Under the pieces are notes generated by a model. It was not told where the DNA came from. It saw only the letters and a program-made list of their open reading frames with translations, and searched no databases. The translations under genes were made by a program, and so were the position numbers. Shown piece by piece: positions 6,298 through 6,903 of a DNA stretch of 6,903 nucleotides. The stretch lies in contig CAZRZN010000232.1 in the NCBI GenBank assembly GCA_964604565.1, positions 1 to 6,903 on the forward strand, in the 5' to 3' direction. Positions within the stretch are counted from its first letter, which is position 1. The number at the start of each line of letters is the position of its first letter. Origin of the DNA: CAZRZN01 sp964604565 (GTDB lineage Bacteria; Pseudomonadota; Alphaproteobacteria; Rhodobacterales; Rhodobacteraceae).

Positions 6298-6903
6298 TCC
6301 TGCATCTGTATTTTGCGCGACGGTTCCTGTGGATCTTTCTCGGGCTCTTTGCCGTCTTCGCGATTTTCCAGGGCCTTCTGGATCTGATCGAGGAAATGCG
6401 CCGCTTCGACGACGATGTCGGCTTGGGGCAGGTCGTGCGGATGGTCCTGCTGAAATTGCCCGCCGGTCTGTATGAAATTGTGCCGCTGGTGATGATCCTT
6501 TCGACGGTGGCGATGTTTCTAGGGCTGGCGCGGTCCTCCGAACTGGTGGTGACGCGGGCGGCCGGACGCTCCGGCGTGACCGCCCTGATGGCGCCGGTCA
6601 TGGTGGCGCTGATCATCGGCGGTCTGGTCGTGGGGCTGATGAACCCGATCGTTTCGACGACATCCAAACGCTACGGCGAATTTCTCGAAAGATATGAAAG
6701 CGGCGCGACCTCCGCCCTTTCGATCGGCTCGGAAGGTCTGTGGCTGCGGCAGGGCGGCGAGGCGGGTCAGGCGGTGATCCACGCGGCCCGCGCGAATCCC
6801 GAGGCGACCGAACTGTTCGACGTGTCCATCGTGGCCTATGCGCCCGGCGGCGGGCCGAACACCCGCATTCTCGCCCAAAGCGCGCAGCTTGAGGAGGGCT
6901 ACT
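6294..6903 (+). CDS. lptG: lipopolysaccharide export ABC transporter permease LptG (3' truncated)
   Basis: LptG is the second permease half of LptB2FG, pairing with LptF to form the lipopolysaccharide-binding cavity. The first 203 codons are present, with no stop before the window edge; full-length family members are about 360 residues, so roughly 55 percent is visible. The N-terminus has the family layout: helix 1 (about 9-31, ending in GLLDLIEEMRRFDD), helix 2 (about 58-78), the coupling-helix motif ARSSELVVTRAAGRS (79-93) with Glu83 facing LptB, helix 3 (about 96-116, then NPIV), and the beginning of the periplasmic domain (GSEGLWLRQG at 145-154). Its ATG overlaps the lptF stop as ATGA (6294-6297), so the two are probably translated in coupled fashion, which suits a 1:1 complex. 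In relatives, lptD and surA often follow, but that lies outside the window. Confidence 0.95.
   Translation, partial: MILHLYFARRFLWIFLGLFAVFAIFQGLLDLIEEMRRFDDDVGLGQVVRMVLLKLPAGLYEIVPLVMILSTVAMFLGLARSSELVVTRAAGRSGVTALMAPVMVALIIGGLVVGLMNPIVSTTSKRYGEFLERYESGATSALSIGSEGLWLRQGGEAGQAVIHAARANPEATELFDVSIVAYAPGGGPNTRILAQSAQLEEGY

Overview
The window looks like an ordinary chromosomal segment of an alphaproteobacterium, most likely a member of the Rhodobacterales (Roseobacter/Rhodobacter group). The grounds are high GC content, codons strongly biased to G or C at third positions, proteins resembling those of that order, and an intergenic hairpin whose GGGAGTATTTGGGG-type core I associate from memory with Rhodobacteraceae gaps. 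No mobile element, phage gene, CRISPR array, rRNA or tRNA is visible, and nothing in base or codon use suggests recent transfer.

Layout, left to right. Positions 1-515 (+) are the C-terminal end of an ABC-F ATPase of the YheS type, cut by the window edge. A convergent gap of about 190 bases with several inverted repeats follows. Positions 705-1469 (-) encode a fumarylacetoacetate-hydrolase (FAH) family enzyme. A divergent gap of about 194 bases, containing a perfect 10-base palindrome, separates it from marC (1664-2284, +). A small membrane-anchored retropepsin-like aspartic protease lies at 2342-2923 (+). It converges, after 49 bases, on holC (2973-3431, -; DNA polymerase III chi subunit). 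Upstream of holC on the same strand, across a hairpin-rich 124-base gap, is pepA (3556-5022, -; leucyl aminopeptidase). A 135-base divergent region then leads to lptF (5158-6297, +; GTG start) and lptG (6294 to the window end, +; ATGA overlap with lptF).

How the genes relate. lptF and lptG are translationally coupled and encode the two permease halves of the LptB2FG lipopolysaccharide extractor. Their divergent placement against pepA-holC is the same arrangement as in Escherichia coli (lptFG facing pepA-holC-valS), so the right half is an old, conserved housekeeping cluster. The left half (ABC-F, FAH enzyme, MarC, protease) is a loose set of single genes with no evident shared pathway.

I found no convincing undescribed system. 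The points most worth a second look are the composite hairpin between pepA and holC, the PerP-like membrane retropepsin, and an inverted repeat that overlaps the lptF ribosome binding site.
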